Shown piece by piece: positions 53,079-62,844 of a stretch of 64,000 nucleotides of DNA. The translations under genes were made by a program, and so were the position numbers. Each line of letters begins with the position of its first letter. Within the stretch, counting starts at the first letter, position 1. The stretch spans positions 1-64,000 of the forward strand of contig NZ_JAILNU010000085.1 of NCBI RefSeq assembly GCF_024691275.1, written 5' to 3'. The stretch comes from Ruminococcus sp. GTDB lineage: Bacteria; Bacillota; Clostridia; Oscillospirales; Ruminococcaceae. The notes beneath the pieces are model-generated. The model saw nothing but the letters and a program-made list of their open reading frames with translations. It did not search any database and was not told where the DNA came from.

Positions 53079-55175
53079 TCAAACGTTGTATATGATCTCA
53101 GAATATGCAGGGATAGGCCACTTTGCAGAAGGCATATTGAGCTCTATCTCGTCAGCAATGCTTCTCATTATATCCATTTCAGCGAGCACTACATCGTGGA
53201 AGAACTCAGCCTGCTTCTGGATACCGTTAATTGCATTCGCCTCTGTAACACGCTGCTCCAGTCTCTCGATGGAGTCATAGAAGCGGTCAGCAAGCTCGTT
53301 GAGCTTCTTTGCGATCTTCTCGTCTGTATTGCAGGTAAAGCCGATCTGCTTCTTTGTTGCAATAGCCTCACAGAGAGTCTGAACGTGCTCCATAGTAGCC
53401 GGAAGGAGCTGCTTTCTTGCCATTTCTATCATTGTACGAGCTTCGATACGAACCGTCTTTGAGTATTTTTCGAGGTGTATCTCGGTTCTTGCAGCTACCT
53501 CGTTCTGGTTGTATATCTCGAACTTGCGGAAGATGCGGATATTCTTCTCATCAGTATAATGAGGCATACAGTCAACAGTTGAAGCATAGTTTGGAAGACC
53601 TCTTCTCTCTGCCTCCTTCACCCACTCTGCCGAGTAGCCGTCGCCGTTGAATATGATCCTTCTGTGCTCCTTGATAACAGTTTTGAGGAGCTTTCTTACC
53701 TCTGCATCAAAATCAGGCTTGCCCTTGAAAGGTTCGAGTATTTCGGTGAACTGGCTCAATTCTTCGCACATGATCGTATTGAGAAGAACATTAGGACAAG
53801 CGATATTGTCCGATGAACCGACCATTCTGAACTCAAAACGGTTACCTGTGAACGCAAACGGCGAAGTTCTGTTTCTGTCTGTTGAATCCTTCGGGAATGA
53901 AGGGAGCGCGTCAACTCCTATCTTGAAGGCGCGTGTCTTTGTCTTATACTCTCCGTCGTCCTCAATAGCCTGCAATACAGCTTCAAGCTCCTCACCGAGG
54001 AACATTGAAACGATAGCAGGAGGAGCTTCATCAGCGCCAAGTCTGTGGTCGTTGCCGGCGGAAGCGGCAGAAAGTCTCATGAGATCAGCGTACTCATCAA
54101 CACCCTTGATAAGTGCGCAGAGTATCGTAAGGAACTGGAGATTATCCATAGGTGTGTCACCCGGATCAAGCAGGTTCTGACCGTCGTTTGTGGACATGGA
54201 CCAGTTATTGTGCTTGCCTGAACCGTTAACACCTTCAAAAGGCTTCTCGTGAAGAAGACATACAAGACCGTGTCTGAGAGCGACCTTCTCCATTACTTCC
54301 ATAGCCAGCTCATTCTGGTCTGTACCGAGGTTGGAAGTCGTGAATATCGGAGCCATCTCATGCTGTGCAGGAGCAACTTCATTGTGCTTTGTCTTTGAAT
54401 AGATGCCCAGCTTCCACAGTTCCTCGTCAAGATCTGCCATATAAGCAGCTATTCTTGGACGAAGATTAGCGAAGTACTGGTCATCGAGATCCTGACCCTT
54501 AGGAGGCTTTGCGCCGAAAAGCGTCCTTCCAGTAAGGATAAGATCCTCACGCTGATCATACATTTTCTTATCTATAAGGAAGTATTCCTGCTCTGCACCG
54601 ACAGTCGAAGTAACTCTTGTGACCCTGTCATTTCCGAAGAGCTTCAGGAAGCGTACCGCTGTCTTGCTGAGAGCCTGCATTGAACGGAGAAGAGGTGTCT
54701 TTTTATCAAGGACTTCTCCTGTATATGATACGAAAACAGTTGGGATATAGAGGCTTCCCTCTTTAACGAAACAGTAAGAAGTAGGATCCCACGCTGTATA
54801 ACCTCTTGCAGAGCTTGTTCTTCTGAGTCCGCCTGAAGGGAAAGAAGAAGCGTCAGGCTCGCCCTTAACGAGAGCCTTGCCTGAGAACTCCATGATAGCC
54901 ATGCCATTCGGGGCAGGATTTATGAAGCAGTCATGCTTTTCAGCAGTCGAACCTGTCATAGGCTGGAACCAATGTGTGTAGTGGGTCGCGCCTCTCTCGA
55001 TAGCCCATTCCTTTATGGTATTGGCAACAACGTCGGCAGTTTCCATATCTGCCAAAGGTTCGTTGTTCTGCATCGTTCTCTTGAGCGCCTTGTAGACATT
55101 CTTAGGCAGCCTTGTTTTCATTACATCTTCATTAAAGACATTGCAGGCAAAAATCTCGGGAATATTCACTGACAT
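53079..55175 (-). CDS. glnN: glutamine synthetase, type III
   Basis: Type III glutamine synthetase makes glutamine from glutamate and ammonia and is common in Bacteroides and rumen clostridia. The 698-residue length and FPSGGLRRTSSARGYTAWDP, GAEQEYFLID, NEVAPAQHEMAP and GSGKHNNWS segments are characteristic. AGGAGGAAAATAT precedes the ATG. It is a single gene with a perfect promoter. The 289-base upstream region holds no other gene and could carry nitrogen control, but no known site is recognised. Confidence 0.96.
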   Translation of the reverse strand: MSVNIPEIFACNVFNEDVMKTRLPKNVYKALKRTMQNNEPLADMETADVVANTIKEWAIERGATHYTHWFQPMTGSTAEKHDCFINPAPNGMAIMEFSGKALVKGEPDASSFPSGGLRRTSSARGYTAWDPTSYCFVKEGSLYIPTVFVSYTGEVLDKKTPLLRSMQALSKTAVRFLKLFGNDRVTRVTSTVGAEQEYFLIDKKMYDQREDLILTGRTLFGAKPPKGQDLDDQYFANLRPRIAAYMADLDEELWKLGIYSKTKHNEVAPAQHEMAPIFTTSNLGTDQNELAMEVMEKVALRHGLVCLLHEKPFEGVNGSGKHNNWSMSTNDGQNLLDPGDTPMDNLQFLTILCALIKGVDEYADLMRLSAASAGNDHRLGADEAPPAIVSMFLGEELEAVLQAIEDDGEYKTKTRAFKIGVDALPSFPKDSTDRNRTSPFAFTGNRFEFRMVGSSDNIACPNVLLNTIMCEELSQFTEILEPFKGKPDFDAEVRKLLKTVIKEHRRIIFNGDGYSAEWVKEAERRGLPNYASTVDCMPHYTDEKNIRIFRKFEIYNQNEVAARTEIHLEKYSKTVRIEARTMIEMARKQLLPATMEHVQTLCEAIATKKQIGFTCNTDEKIAKKLNELADRFYDSIERLEQRVTEANAINGIQKQAEFFHDVVLAEMDIMRSIADEIELNMPSAKWPIPAYSEIIYNV

Positions 55176-55233
55176 ATATTTTCCTCCTCAGAGCTGAAAT
55201 GCTCTATATATACAATACACCATTATAATTCAA

Positions 55234-55262
55234 AATTATATCACTACTGTATAGTTTTGTCA
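55234..55262 (-). promoter_or_regulatory. promoter of glnN
   Basis: On the minus strand TTGACA, a 17-base spacer and TATAAT. Confidence 0.9.
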
Positions 55263-55392
55263 ATATAAGGACAAGTGTTTGCTGTCACTTTTTCTTCTTG
55301 ATACAAAATATAATTCTCACGGTTTGAAAAAAGGTGTATTTTGACAACAGTCGTAAAAAGGCTCTCCGTGAACACGCAGAATAGCCCAAATC

Positions 55393-55427
55393 GCAAAAAT
55401 ACTGCCGACCTGATGATCGGCAGTATT
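55393..55427 (-). terminator. terminator of the CapD-like gene
   Basis: AATACTGCCGA pairs with TCGGCAGTATT and runs into TTTTTG on the minus strand. Confidence 0.8.
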
Positions 55428-55464
55428 ATAAATATCCCCCGAAAGGAATGGGATAAGCATAGTA

Positions 55465-57402
55465 TCAGGCAGAAGCAACTTCCTTTTCCAGTGATTCCTT
55501 TTTCAGCTCCTTGCTGTTGAAGGCTTCGGGAGTTGTAAAAGTCGGCACCATTTCATGGAGCGCATCAACTGCTGACTTTTCATTATTTTCAAGAGCTGCA
55601 TTTCTCAGCAGGTTGAGTCTGAACGGGAACGTAAGCTCATCTATCTCGATCTGCTTTCCGATGAATATGAGCTTGTTCGATGTTTTCTGGAGTCCCTCCT
55701 CGTTCATAAGGAGCTCTTCCTTTATCTTCTCACCAGGGCGCAGTCCTGTGAATTTGATCTCGATATCTTTGTAAGGCTCTTTGCCGTACATACGGATAAG
55801 ATTCTCGGCAAGAGTAACTATCTTGACGGGCTTGCCCATATCGAGCACGAATATCTCACCGCCGTTGGCGATCGCAGCCGCCTCCATAACAAGATTGACA
55901 GCCTCGGGTATGGTCATGAAGTAGCGTATGATATCAGGGTGAGTAACAGTAACGGCTCTGCCTTGCTCTATCTGCTTCTTGAACAGCGGTATCACCGAGC
56001 CGTTTGAGCCGAGAACGTTTCCGAAGCGGGTGGTCACGAACTCAGTTCTGCCCTCATGCTGCTGAGCAAGATACTGCACTATCATCTCACAGCAGCGCTT
56101 TGAAGCTCCCATGACATTGGTGGGGTTCACAGCCTTGTCCGTAGATATCATGACAAATTTCTCAGCATCGTGAAACTGTGCGAGAGTGGCAACATTGAAT
56201 GTACCAATGATATTGTTCTTGATAGCCTCCATCGGTGATACTTCCATGAGCGGAACGTGCTTATGTGCAGCTGCGTGGAAAACCACATCAGGCTTGTATG
56301 TCTCGAATATCTGATTCATGCGGAAATAATCACGAACCGAAGCAATAAGCGTAACGAGATCAAGGTCATCGCCGTACTCCATTTTGAGCTCCTGCTCAAT
56401 ATCATAGGCGTTATTCTCGTATATATCCACGATTATTACCTGACGCGGGCTGTACTTCGATATCTGACGTACAAGCTCCGAGCCTATCGAACCGCCTCCG
56501 CCTGTGACCATACATACCTTTCCGCCGATAAAACGCTTGATATCAGCATTATCAAAGGTTATAGGATCGCGTCCGAGGAGATCCTCGACTTTTATATCGC
56601 GTATCTGATGTATAATAGTCTTGTTGTTCTCATCGAAAACAAGGTTGCCTATAAACGGCACTACCTTTACGGAAACGCCTGTATCGGCACATATATCAAG
56701 GATACGCTTTCTTTCGTCCTCAAGGCACGAAGGGATCGCAAAAAGTATCTGCTCTATTCTCTTTTCCTTTACGAACCTGCTTATTTCGGCAGTAGTGCCG
56801 ACTATCTCCACACCGCCGATATCAGAGCCTATCTTGTCCTTGTCATCGTCGATGATGCACACAGGATCAAATACAGTCACCTGTTTATCTCCTGCATACG
56901 GAGAATTCTGAGCATTATATATCTCATTGAGGATAGTTTTGCAAGCTTGTCCGCCGCCTATTACCATAGTACGCTTGCCTTTGAATTTTTTGGGCTTTAC
57001 AAGTGTAATAAAAGTACTTTTGAAAAGGAATCGGAAGAGACTGACACCCGTAATAAGGAAAACCATATGCAGAAGCGTATACAGCGGATAGAATGAACTG
57101 TCAATAATATAAACTATAGATGCCGCAACTACTATTCCGACGACTGAGCCGTATATACACGACAGATAGTCTTTTTTATTGAAATAACGCCATAGTTTGC
57201 TATATGCTCCCGTAATGAGCAAGCCGCCCGTGCAGCATATCGCGCTTACGGCGATAGATATCACAAGCTTCATCTCGTCGATATCCCGACCCATGAAGGA
57301 AAGAATAAAATTAGCGATCAGTGCAGCAATACAGACAATGAAAAAATCCGCAATTGCAAGGACGATCTTACGGCATTTGAAGTTCTTAAATAAATCTCTC
57401 AT
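55465..57402 (-). CDS. CapD/WbpM-like nucleotide-sugar 4,6-dehydratase
   Basis: Membrane-bound UDP-GlcNAc 4,6-dehydratases of this type make precursors for surface glycans or glycoprotein sugars. The 645-residue protein has four N-terminal transmembrane helices (about 12-110), a CoA-binding-like middle part, and the short-chain dehydrogenase domain with MVTGGGGSIGSELV and MISTDKAVNPTNVMGASKR, where Met-x3-Lys replaces the usual Tyr-x3-Lys. GGAGTGGATTATT precedes the ATG. Stand-alone gene with a long leader; no glycan cluster is nearby. Confidence 0.92.
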   Translation of the reverse strand: MRDLFKNFKCRKIVLAIADFFIVCIAALIANFILSFMGRDIDEMKLVISIAVSAICCTGGLLITGAYSKLWRYFNKKDYLSCIYGSVVGIVVAASIVYIIDSSFYPLYTLLHMVFLITGVSLFRFLFKSTFITLVKPKKFKGKRTMVIGGGQACKTILNEIYNAQNSPYAGDKQVTVFDPVCIIDDDKDKIGSDIGGVEIVGTTAEISRFVKEKRIEQILFAIPSCLEDERKRILDICADTGVSVKVVPFIGNLVFDENNKTIIHQIRDIKVEDLLGRDPITFDNADIKRFIGGKVCMVTGGGGSIGSELVRQISKYSPRQVIIVDIYENNAYDIEQELKMEYGDDLDLVTLIASVRDYFRMNQIFETYKPDVVFHAAAHKHVPLMEVSPMEAIKNNIIGTFNVATLAQFHDAEKFVMISTDKAVNPTNVMGASKRCCEMIVQYLAQQHEGRTEFVTTRFGNVLGSNGSVIPLFKKQIEQGRAVTVTHPDIIRYFMTIPEAVNLVMEAAAIANGGEIFVLDMGKPVKIVTLAENLIRMYGKEPYKDIEIKFTGLRPGEKIKEELLMNEEGLQKTSNKLIFIGKQIEIDELTFPFRLNLLRNAALENNEKSAVDALHEMVPTFTTPEAFNSKELKKESLEKEVASA

Positions 57403-57548
57403 AATAATCCACTCCAGATATCATTCTGAATAAATGCATGGTTACTGCTGAATAATAATAAACATATGTTTTGTTAAAAATACAAAATGTTAAATACAGT
57501 AATATGAACATTTATTTATATAATTTCCCTCTCTATTTTTATACATTA

Positions 57549-57577
57549 ATTATACATTTTGCACCAATAAAAATCAA
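57549..57577 (-). promoter_or_regulatory. promoter of the CapD-like gene
   Basis: On the minus strand TTGATT, a 17-base spacer and TATAAT; predicted leader of about 140 bases. The rest of the 57403-57744 gap holds only AT-rich DNA and the terminator at 57701. Confidence 0.75.
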
Positions 57578-57700
57578 GAAGAAAACATAAATCTATAAAA
57601 ATCTTAAAACAATTTCAGCAATATGACCAAAGTCATTCTATGTTTTAAGCGATTTATTCAAATAAATGTAACCGTTCATTTTATATTTTGTTAAAATTCA

Positions 57701-57730
57701 AGCCATGTATACTATCTGTACACATGGCTA
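57701..57730 (-). terminator. terminator of the lipid-like operon
   Basis: AGCCATGT-x-TA and matching GTA-x-ACATGGCT form a 12-bp stem with one mismatch; a modest TTTT follows on the minus strand. Confidence 0.6.
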
Positions 57731-57744
57731 TTTATCCGTAAAAA

Positions 57745-58395
57745 TCAATTACTCTTTACTGCTGACTTTTTTCTGAGAAAAACAGCTCTGAAGGTCAGCC
57801 CAGATATTAGTCTCACCATATCTCCCGCGAATTTTATCACGGAAAAAGAACGCATATACTGCCCGTATCTGACGGACTTTCTTCTTTTCAGCCGTCCTTC
57901 AAAAAACAGATGCGCTTCAAGCAGCTTGTCCATATCCTCGATTGAATATTTATAATACGGTCTGTCCATTTTCACCAGTCCGCTGAGCTCAATTATCTTT
58001 GCAGTAAAAGACATACAATTATTGGCTTTGTAGATCCTGAACCCATGAAGGACAGGCATAGTCACCATCGAAAACAGGTTGAACAGCTGCGCCTTGTCGT
58101 TTTCGCAGCGTCTTATGAAGCTCAGTATTTCGCTGTAAGACTGATCTGTTACCGACAGTCTGAACACCTTGACCTTAACGTCCTTGTGTTTGCCAAAGGC
58201 GTAATAATCGCGGTACTCACGGGTAAATCCCGAATCAAACGGAAAGCTGTGGTATCTCCGCGAATAACTTACGAACTCCGACAGCGACCTGTCAAGACTT
58301 ACTGCAATATGTGTATAGTCATAATGAGTGAAGCACCTTGCGATGTTTCCTATGCCTGTATACGGACGCACAAGCACGATATATATATCTTTCAT
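57745..58395 (-). CDS. permuted papain-fold (YiiX/LRAT-like) protein
   Basis: The 216-residue protein shows the circularly permuted NlpC/P60 order: His29 in DYTHIAVSLD first, then the nucleophile Cys127 in KANNCMSFTAKII. This superfamily includes amidases, lipases and LRAT-type acyltransferases. No signal peptide, so cytosolic or peripheral. It overlaps the CDP-alcohol transferase gene by four bases and is last in a five-gene operon of lipid enzymes, which favours a lipid substrate; that is inference. Confidence 0.78.
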   Translation of the reverse strand: MKDIYIVLVRPYTGIGNIARCFTHYDYTHIAVSLDRSLSEFVSYSRRYHSFPFDSGFTREYRDYYAFGKHKDVKVKVFRLSVTDQSYSEILSFIRRCENDKAQLFNLFSMVTMPVLHGFRIYKANNCMSFTAKIIELSGLVKMDRPYYKYSIEDMDKLLEAHLFFEGRLKRRKSVRYGQYMRSFSVIKFAGDMVRLISGLTFRAVFLRKKSAVKSN

Positions 58396-59063
58396 TCCTT
58401 GTCTTTCTTGTCAAGCCTGTTGAACAGCTTTACTGCCAGTCTTACCATTTCATAGTACATCGGGATCATTGCGATAAGTGTAACGATTTCTATTACCGTG
58501 AGCTCCATATCAAAGACCGTGATCTCATTATCCTGAAATATCATACCCATCAGCGCAGCTCCAACATAAGCCAGATGCGACTCGATCGGTCCAAGACGCG
58601 GGAACTGGAACTCGTTGAAGTAGATTATGTAGTTCATTATCGTTACATTTATCACACCGTAAAGAGGTGCTGCAAAAGCTGCTATAGCCATGCTGCAATA
58701 CGGAGTGAGTCCGAACGCAAGTATTATGAAAGTGGAAAAGAGCACGTCTGTTATAAGGTCGAAATATGCGCCTGCCCGTGAAGACATTCCCCTGCTCCTT
58801 GCAACATATCCATCAAGATCGTCCGCAATAAGATGTACTGCAACACCTGCTATCGTTCCCAGAAAGAAGATCGGACTTATGTTTGTGCATATGGTGCATA
58901 TCACAGCAAACAGACCGCCGAGAGCTCCAACAAGAGTAACCTGATTCGGAGTCGCACTTTTAGGTATGCGCTTGCCTATGTGTTTGTATAAAAACTGCTG
59001 AAAACCTGTTTCAAGCTTGCTCGGTATGAGCTTTTTAACAGGATTTGTATACTTTTCTGCCAT
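58392..59063 (-). CDS. CDP-alcohol phosphatidyltransferase family protein
   Basis: The 223-residue membrane protein has the family signature at 81-106: D-x2-DG-x2-AR-x8-G-x3-D-x3-D, seen as DLDGYVARSRG and FDLITD. Such enzymes transfer a phosphatidyl group from a CDP-lipid to an alcohol (glycerol-P, inositol-P, serine) to make phospholipid heads. Acceptor unknown. The ATG at 59063 lies just after the radical SAM stop (59065-59067). Confidence 0.9.
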   Translation of the reverse strand: MAEKYTNPVKKLIPSKLETGFQQFLYKHIGKRIPKSATPNQVTLVGALGGLFAVICTICTNISPIFFLGTIAGVAVHLIADDLDGYVARSRGMSSRAGAYFDLITDVLFSTFIILAFGLTPYCSMAIAAFAAPLYGVINVTIMNYIIYFNEFQFPRLGPIESHLAYVGAALMGMIFQDNEITVFDMELTVIEIVTLIAMIPMYYEMVRLAVKLFNRLDKKDKE

Positions 59064-59064
59064 A

Positions 59065-60396
59065 TTAGCCCCCAAATTTAAATAGATTTTTTAGTACTGA
59101 CTTTATGTAAAAACCATAGTCAAGAAAATCATATATCCCGTCACGCCAGCCTTTTATAAAAAGCTTTGCTAAAAGGATATGATAATACATATAATACTTC
59201 TTCACACTCATTTTCGCAGGTCTTGCAACCACATGGAGATAGTCCCAGTGGCTTGGATCCCGTGTGATAAGTCGGCTTTTGTACTGTTCATACAGCTCCG
59301 AACTCATTTCAGGAGTAAATATTGAAATTGCTGCGTGTTTAAGATCATGCTTTTTTATCCACTTGTAAATTTTGCGGAAGTCCTTCGCCTCAAAGTCGAG
59401 GTCAACAATGAACATTCCCATTATGTTTATTCCGACGCTGTTAAGTATTCGTACAGCCTCGGCATTGATGAGGAGGTCTGTTTTCTTGTTGTAGCTGTCA
59501 AGATGCCTGCCGTCGGTAGCTTCAAGACCTGTCAGCACGTAGTAGAAGCCTATTTCTTTCAACTCCTTCATCAGTACAGGTTCGGCAGCAATAAAATCAG
59601 CCCTGCCATAGCATACATACCGCTTTTTTATGCCTCTCTGCCGAATAAGCTCGATAAATCTGCGTATCCTTTTCCTGTCAAAAAGAAAATCATCGTCGAT
59701 AAAATAAATATTATCACATTTTATCGACGCTATCTCATCAACAACGTCCCCGATATCACGAACAGAATACGTACCGCAGTTCATTCTGTTGCGGCAGCAG
59801 AAGCTGCATCTGAACGGACAGCTGAAAGAAGTTCTTACATGAGCGCACGGCAGCAGTTCAAGATATCTGTATCTGTCACTGTGCTCATAGAAATACGTCC
59901 TGTCTGCGAGGGGAAGCTCGTTTATATCAAACGGAACAGCTTTCCTGATGCACCATCTGTCTCCCCTGTGTATGCAGACGCTGTCTTTTGGTTCCTTTCC
60001 TCTCAGGATATCGGCTATATGAAAAATATTGAACGATGTCAGCACAAAATCCACGTATCCGCACAGAAAACGCCTGTAACTGAGCTGCGCATGAAGTCCG
60101 CCGATCATCGTGATACAGCCAAGCTCCTTTGCGTCACGGCAGTACTCCTTCATGAACAATTCCTGACGTGTCCTGCCGCAGATATAAACCGCAAAGGGCT
60201 TGATCCTGCGGAGCTTCGCCGAAAATGCTTCTTTTTCCACCTGACCGTCCCATATATCGGGTTCATAGCCTTCAGACCTCAGCATAGCATAGATCTGTTC
60301 CAGTTCCAGCGGTTCATTTTCGATAACGCCCGAAAAATTATATTTCGTGCGTGATATCTCGGGGTGGACGAGCAGTACCCTCTTATTCTCTTCCAT
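59065..60396 (-). CDS. radical SAM protein with B12-binding-like N-terminus
   Basis: The 443-residue protein has an N-terminal Rossmann-like part (RVLLVHPE, IGGLHAQLSY) as in cobalamin-binding radical SAM enzymes, then the cluster CPFRCSFCC (Cys193, 197, 200), and a C-terminal helical part with MYYHILLAKL. Members act on unactivated carbons, for example methylation or C-C joining. It overlaps the acyl-CoA ligase gene by 14 bases. With acyl transfer and head-group genes on both sides, a lipid substrate is plausible but unproven. Confidence 0.85.
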   Translation of the reverse strand: MEENKRVLLVHPEISRTKYNFSGVIENEPLELEQIYAMLRSEGYEPDIWDGQVEKEAFSAKLRRIKPFAVYICGRTRQELFMKEYCRDAKELGCITMIGGLHAQLSYRRFLCGYVDFVLTSFNIFHIADILRGKEPKDSVCIHRGDRWCIRKAVPFDINELPLADRTYFYEHSDRYRYLELLPCAHVRTSFSCPFRCSFCCRNRMNCGTYSVRDIGDVVDEIASIKCDNIYFIDDDFLFDRKRIRRFIELIRQRGIKKRYVCYGRADFIAAEPVLMKELKEIGFYYVLTGLEATDGRHLDSYNKKTDLLINAEAVRILNSVGINIMGMFIVDLDFEAKDFRKIYKWIKKHDLKHAAISIFTPEMSSELYEQYKSRLITRDPSHWDYLHVVARPAKMSVKKYYMYYHILLAKLFIKGWRDGIYDFLDYGFYIKSVLKNLFKFGG

Positions 60397-62038
60397 TTTT
60401 CAGTTCCTCCGCTATAAGCTCATTATAAGCTATCTTGCCGACCAATGTCTTAGGGAAACTGTTTACGAATCTTATTTCTTTAGGTAGTGCATATGCAGCG
60501 ATATTCTTGCTTAAAAGCTCCTCCAGCTCCTGACGTGTCCTCTTTTCCGAAGCCCCGTCACTGAGCATAACAAAAGCCTTGACGATCTGTCCGCGCATCT
60601 CATCGGGGATACCGACTACAGCACACATCACCACTGACTTGTGTGAGCTTATGACATTCTCGATATTCTGCGGGTAAATATTGTAGCCGTTGGTAACTAT
60701 CATACGTTTCAGACGCTGGCGGAAATAAACATATCCGTTTTCGTCCATGCTTCCAAGATCACCTGTATGCAGCCAAATTATGCCGTCTTTGTCGGGACTC
60801 AGTGTCTCGGCTGTCTCATCAGGCTCCTTATAGTAGCCCTTCATCACCGTAGGGCCGCGGAGGATTATCTCGCCTGTCTCGCCCTGCGGCAGTTCTTCAC
60901 TGCTTTCCGGGTCGATGATCTTATAAAAGGTATCGGCATAAGGCTTTCCGCAGGTCTCGATATTTGTGCAGTCCTCGGGAGTAAGACAGCTTCCCGTGAC
61001 ACACTCGGTCAGACCATATCCCTCACGCACCGTACACTCACAGCCGTGAACTCTCAGCATATCGTTGAGTTTCTTCTTCGTATTCGGTGAAAGTGAGTCT
61101 CCGCCCGATATGACACATTTGATGAAATCGAGCCTTTTTCCTCTGAATCCGTCACTTCTCAGCATCGCCTCATATATAGCAGGAACTCCTGCAATAACAT
61201 TAGGATAATTCCTGAGTATGAGCTTGTCGAACTCATTGACCTTGAATCGCGGCATCATAACAGCTGTTCCGCCGAACGTAAAGACTGTGTGTATGCACAC
61301 TCCAAGTCCGAAGCCGTGGAATATAGGCATTACCGATAATACCCTGTCTCCCTTTTCAAGGCAGCCGCAGGCATCAATGCTTTGCAGGGCAAGTGCGTTG
61401 AAGTTGAGATTAGTGAGCATTATTCCCTTTGGCTTGCCTGTTGTACCTCCGCTGTAAAGTATTGCTGCACATTCATCGGCTCTGCCGTGAGCATTGATAT
61501 ACCTATCGCATGGTGAAGCCTTTGAAATGAACTCCTTCCAGTCTGTGAAAGCCGACTTTTTATTGTGCTCCCTGATGCTCTTCAGACGGTATCCCGTTTT
61601 GTACAAGACAGACATCTCATCGGCAGCCGATACTGTCACTATTCGCTTCATGGCAGTCCTTTCAGCGATATATTCCAGCTTTTCGGAAATAAGATCAATG
61701 GCAAAAATGTATCTGCTGTCTGTGAGCGTGATATAATCAAGTATCTCCTTTTCGGCAGACAGAGGGTGGATCATATTTGCAACTGCTCCCAGTTTGTTTA
61801 CCGCATAAAACAGGTAAACAGCCTGAGGTATATTAGGCAGGCATATTGAAACGCTGTCCCCCTTTCTTACGCCCGCAGCTGCAAGAGCACAGGCGCATCG
61901 GTTGACCTCTCGCAAAAGATCACGGTATGAGATTATATTGCCGTAATACTCAACAGCACAAAGACTGCTGTACTCATTTGCACTTTTTTTCAGATGATCG
62001 TAGACCGAACAATTCGGATAATCAAGGTGTCTTTTCAT
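60383..62038 (-). CDS. acyl-CoA/acyl-ACP synthetase (AMP-binding)
   Basis: The 551-residue adenylating enzyme has the P-loop YSGGTTGKPKGIMLTN, the A5-A8 motifs GYGLTECVTGSC and WLHTGDLG, and the late catalytic lysine in KTLVGKIAYNEL. It activates a carboxylic acid, most likely a fatty acid, with ATP. TTGGAGTAAAAATA precedes the ATG at 62038, which overlaps the acyltransferase gene by 17 bases. Confidence 0.93.
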   Translation of the reverse strand: MKRHLDYPNCSVYDHLKKSANEYSSLCAVEYYGNIISYRDLLREVNRCACALAAAGVRKGDSVSICLPNIPQAVYLFYAVNKLGAVANMIHPLSAEKEILDYITLTDSRYIFAIDLISEKLEYIAERTAMKRIVTVSAADEMSVLYKTGYRLKSIREHNKKSAFTDWKEFISKASPCDRYINAHGRADECAAILYSGGTTGKPKGIMLTNLNFNALALQSIDACGCLEKGDRVLSVMPIFHGFGLGVCIHTVFTFGGTAVMMPRFKVNEFDKLILRNYPNVIAGVPAIYEAMLRSDGFRGKRLDFIKCVISGGDSLSPNTKKKLNDMLRVHGCECTVREGYGLTECVTGSCLTPEDCTNIETCGKPYADTFYKIIDPESSEELPQGETGEIILRGPTVMKGYYKEPDETAETLSPDKDGIIWLHTGDLGSMDENGYVYFRQRLKRMIVTNGYNIYPQNIENVISSHKSVVMCAVVGIPDEMRGQIVKAFVMLSDGASEKRTRQELEELLSKNIAAYALPKEIRFVNSFPKTLVGKIAYNELIAEELKNGRE

Positions 62039-62681
62039 TATTTTTACTCCAATCGTCAAAAGAAGTGAGATTCTTTTTCTCTCGTTCACTGTACGGCATC
62101 ATGCTTTCAAGAAGCCTTGCAATACTATTATAAAGTTCTCTGTTGAGCTCCTCTGCATTTTTTCCGCTCGGCAAAACCGGCTTGCCGATAAGTATCTTCA
62201 TTGTGCTCCTGAACGGCTTGTATCCGCCGTAAATAGCATACGGAACTATCGGTGATCCTGTACGCACCGACATCACTGCCGCACCATACTTAAAAGGCAG
62301 CAGCAGCTCATTTGTATAATTCCGCTTGGCTTCGGGAGAAACATTGACCAGCTCTCCGTCTTTGAGAGTATCAACGGCAGCATTCAGAGCGTCGGGATTA
62401 TGTGCGCTGTGAAGATCAACAGGTATAGTACCTGCGGCACGGAAAACAAAACCGAAAGGACCGTCATGAAGGTCCTTCTTCGCAAGAGTATGGATAACTC
62501 TTCCTGTGCAGATGTCCACAAATAACGGATCGAGCGCATGGATATGGTTTCCTGCTATAACTGCTCCGCCGACAGCGGGGATATTCTCCCTGCCAATAAT
62601 GACGGGTCTGTAAACAATATGGAACAGAGGCTTGTATATCAGTCTGAATGCCCTGTACAAAACGGTGTTTCCGTATCTCAT
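62022..62681 (-). CDS. PlsC-like lysophospholipid acyltransferase
   Basis: The 219-residue protein has the acyltransferase motif I NHIHALD (45-51) with the catalytic His-Asp, and a variant motif III SPEAKR (115-120) where PlsC has PEGTR. It should acylate a lysophospholipid or glycerol-type acceptor. AGGGTGAGCTGCG precedes the ATG, which overlaps the stop of a 19-codon leader ORF as ATGA. Confidence 0.9.
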   Translation of the reverse strand: MRYGNTVLYRAFRLIYKPLFHIVYRPVIIGRENIPAVGGAVIAGNHIHALDPLFVDICTGRVIHTLAKKDLHDGPFGFVFRAAGTIPVDLHSAHNPDALNAAVDTLKDGELVNVSPEAKRNYTNELLLPFKYGAAVMSVRTGSPIVPYAIYGGYKPFRSTMKILIGKPVLPSGKNAEELNRELYNSIARLLESMMPYSEREKKNLTSFDDWSKNNEKTP

Positions 62682-62737
62682 CGCAGCTCACCCTCAATAG
62701 TATACTTTTTATTCAGAAAGACAATACCAAAATACAT
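62678..62737 (-). CDS. 19-residue leader ORF coupled to the plsC-like gene
   Basis: MYFGIVFLNKKYTIEGELR lies behind AAAAGGAGTGATATCA, a stronger site than that of the next gene. Its TGA overlaps the acyltransferase ATG by four bases (ATGA), so translation of the peptide would feed ribosomes to the operon. The peptide is not recognised and may only serve coupling. Confidence 0.55.
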   Translation of the reverse strand: MYFGIVFLNKKYTIEGELR

Positions 62738-62764
62738 TGATATCACTCCTTTTAGACCTCATAT

Positions 62765-62793
62765 ATTATATCACTTTTGTTCCGCGGTTTCAA
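62765..62793 (-). promoter_or_regulatory. promoter of the lipid-like operon
   Basis: On the minus strand TTGAAA, a 17-base spacer and TATAAT, 20-30 bases upstream of the leader ORF ribosome site. Confidence 0.88.
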
Positions 62794-62844
62794 GGCGAAA
62801 ACGGTCTACATATATAATAACATACTTTTTCTCATTTTATAAGA

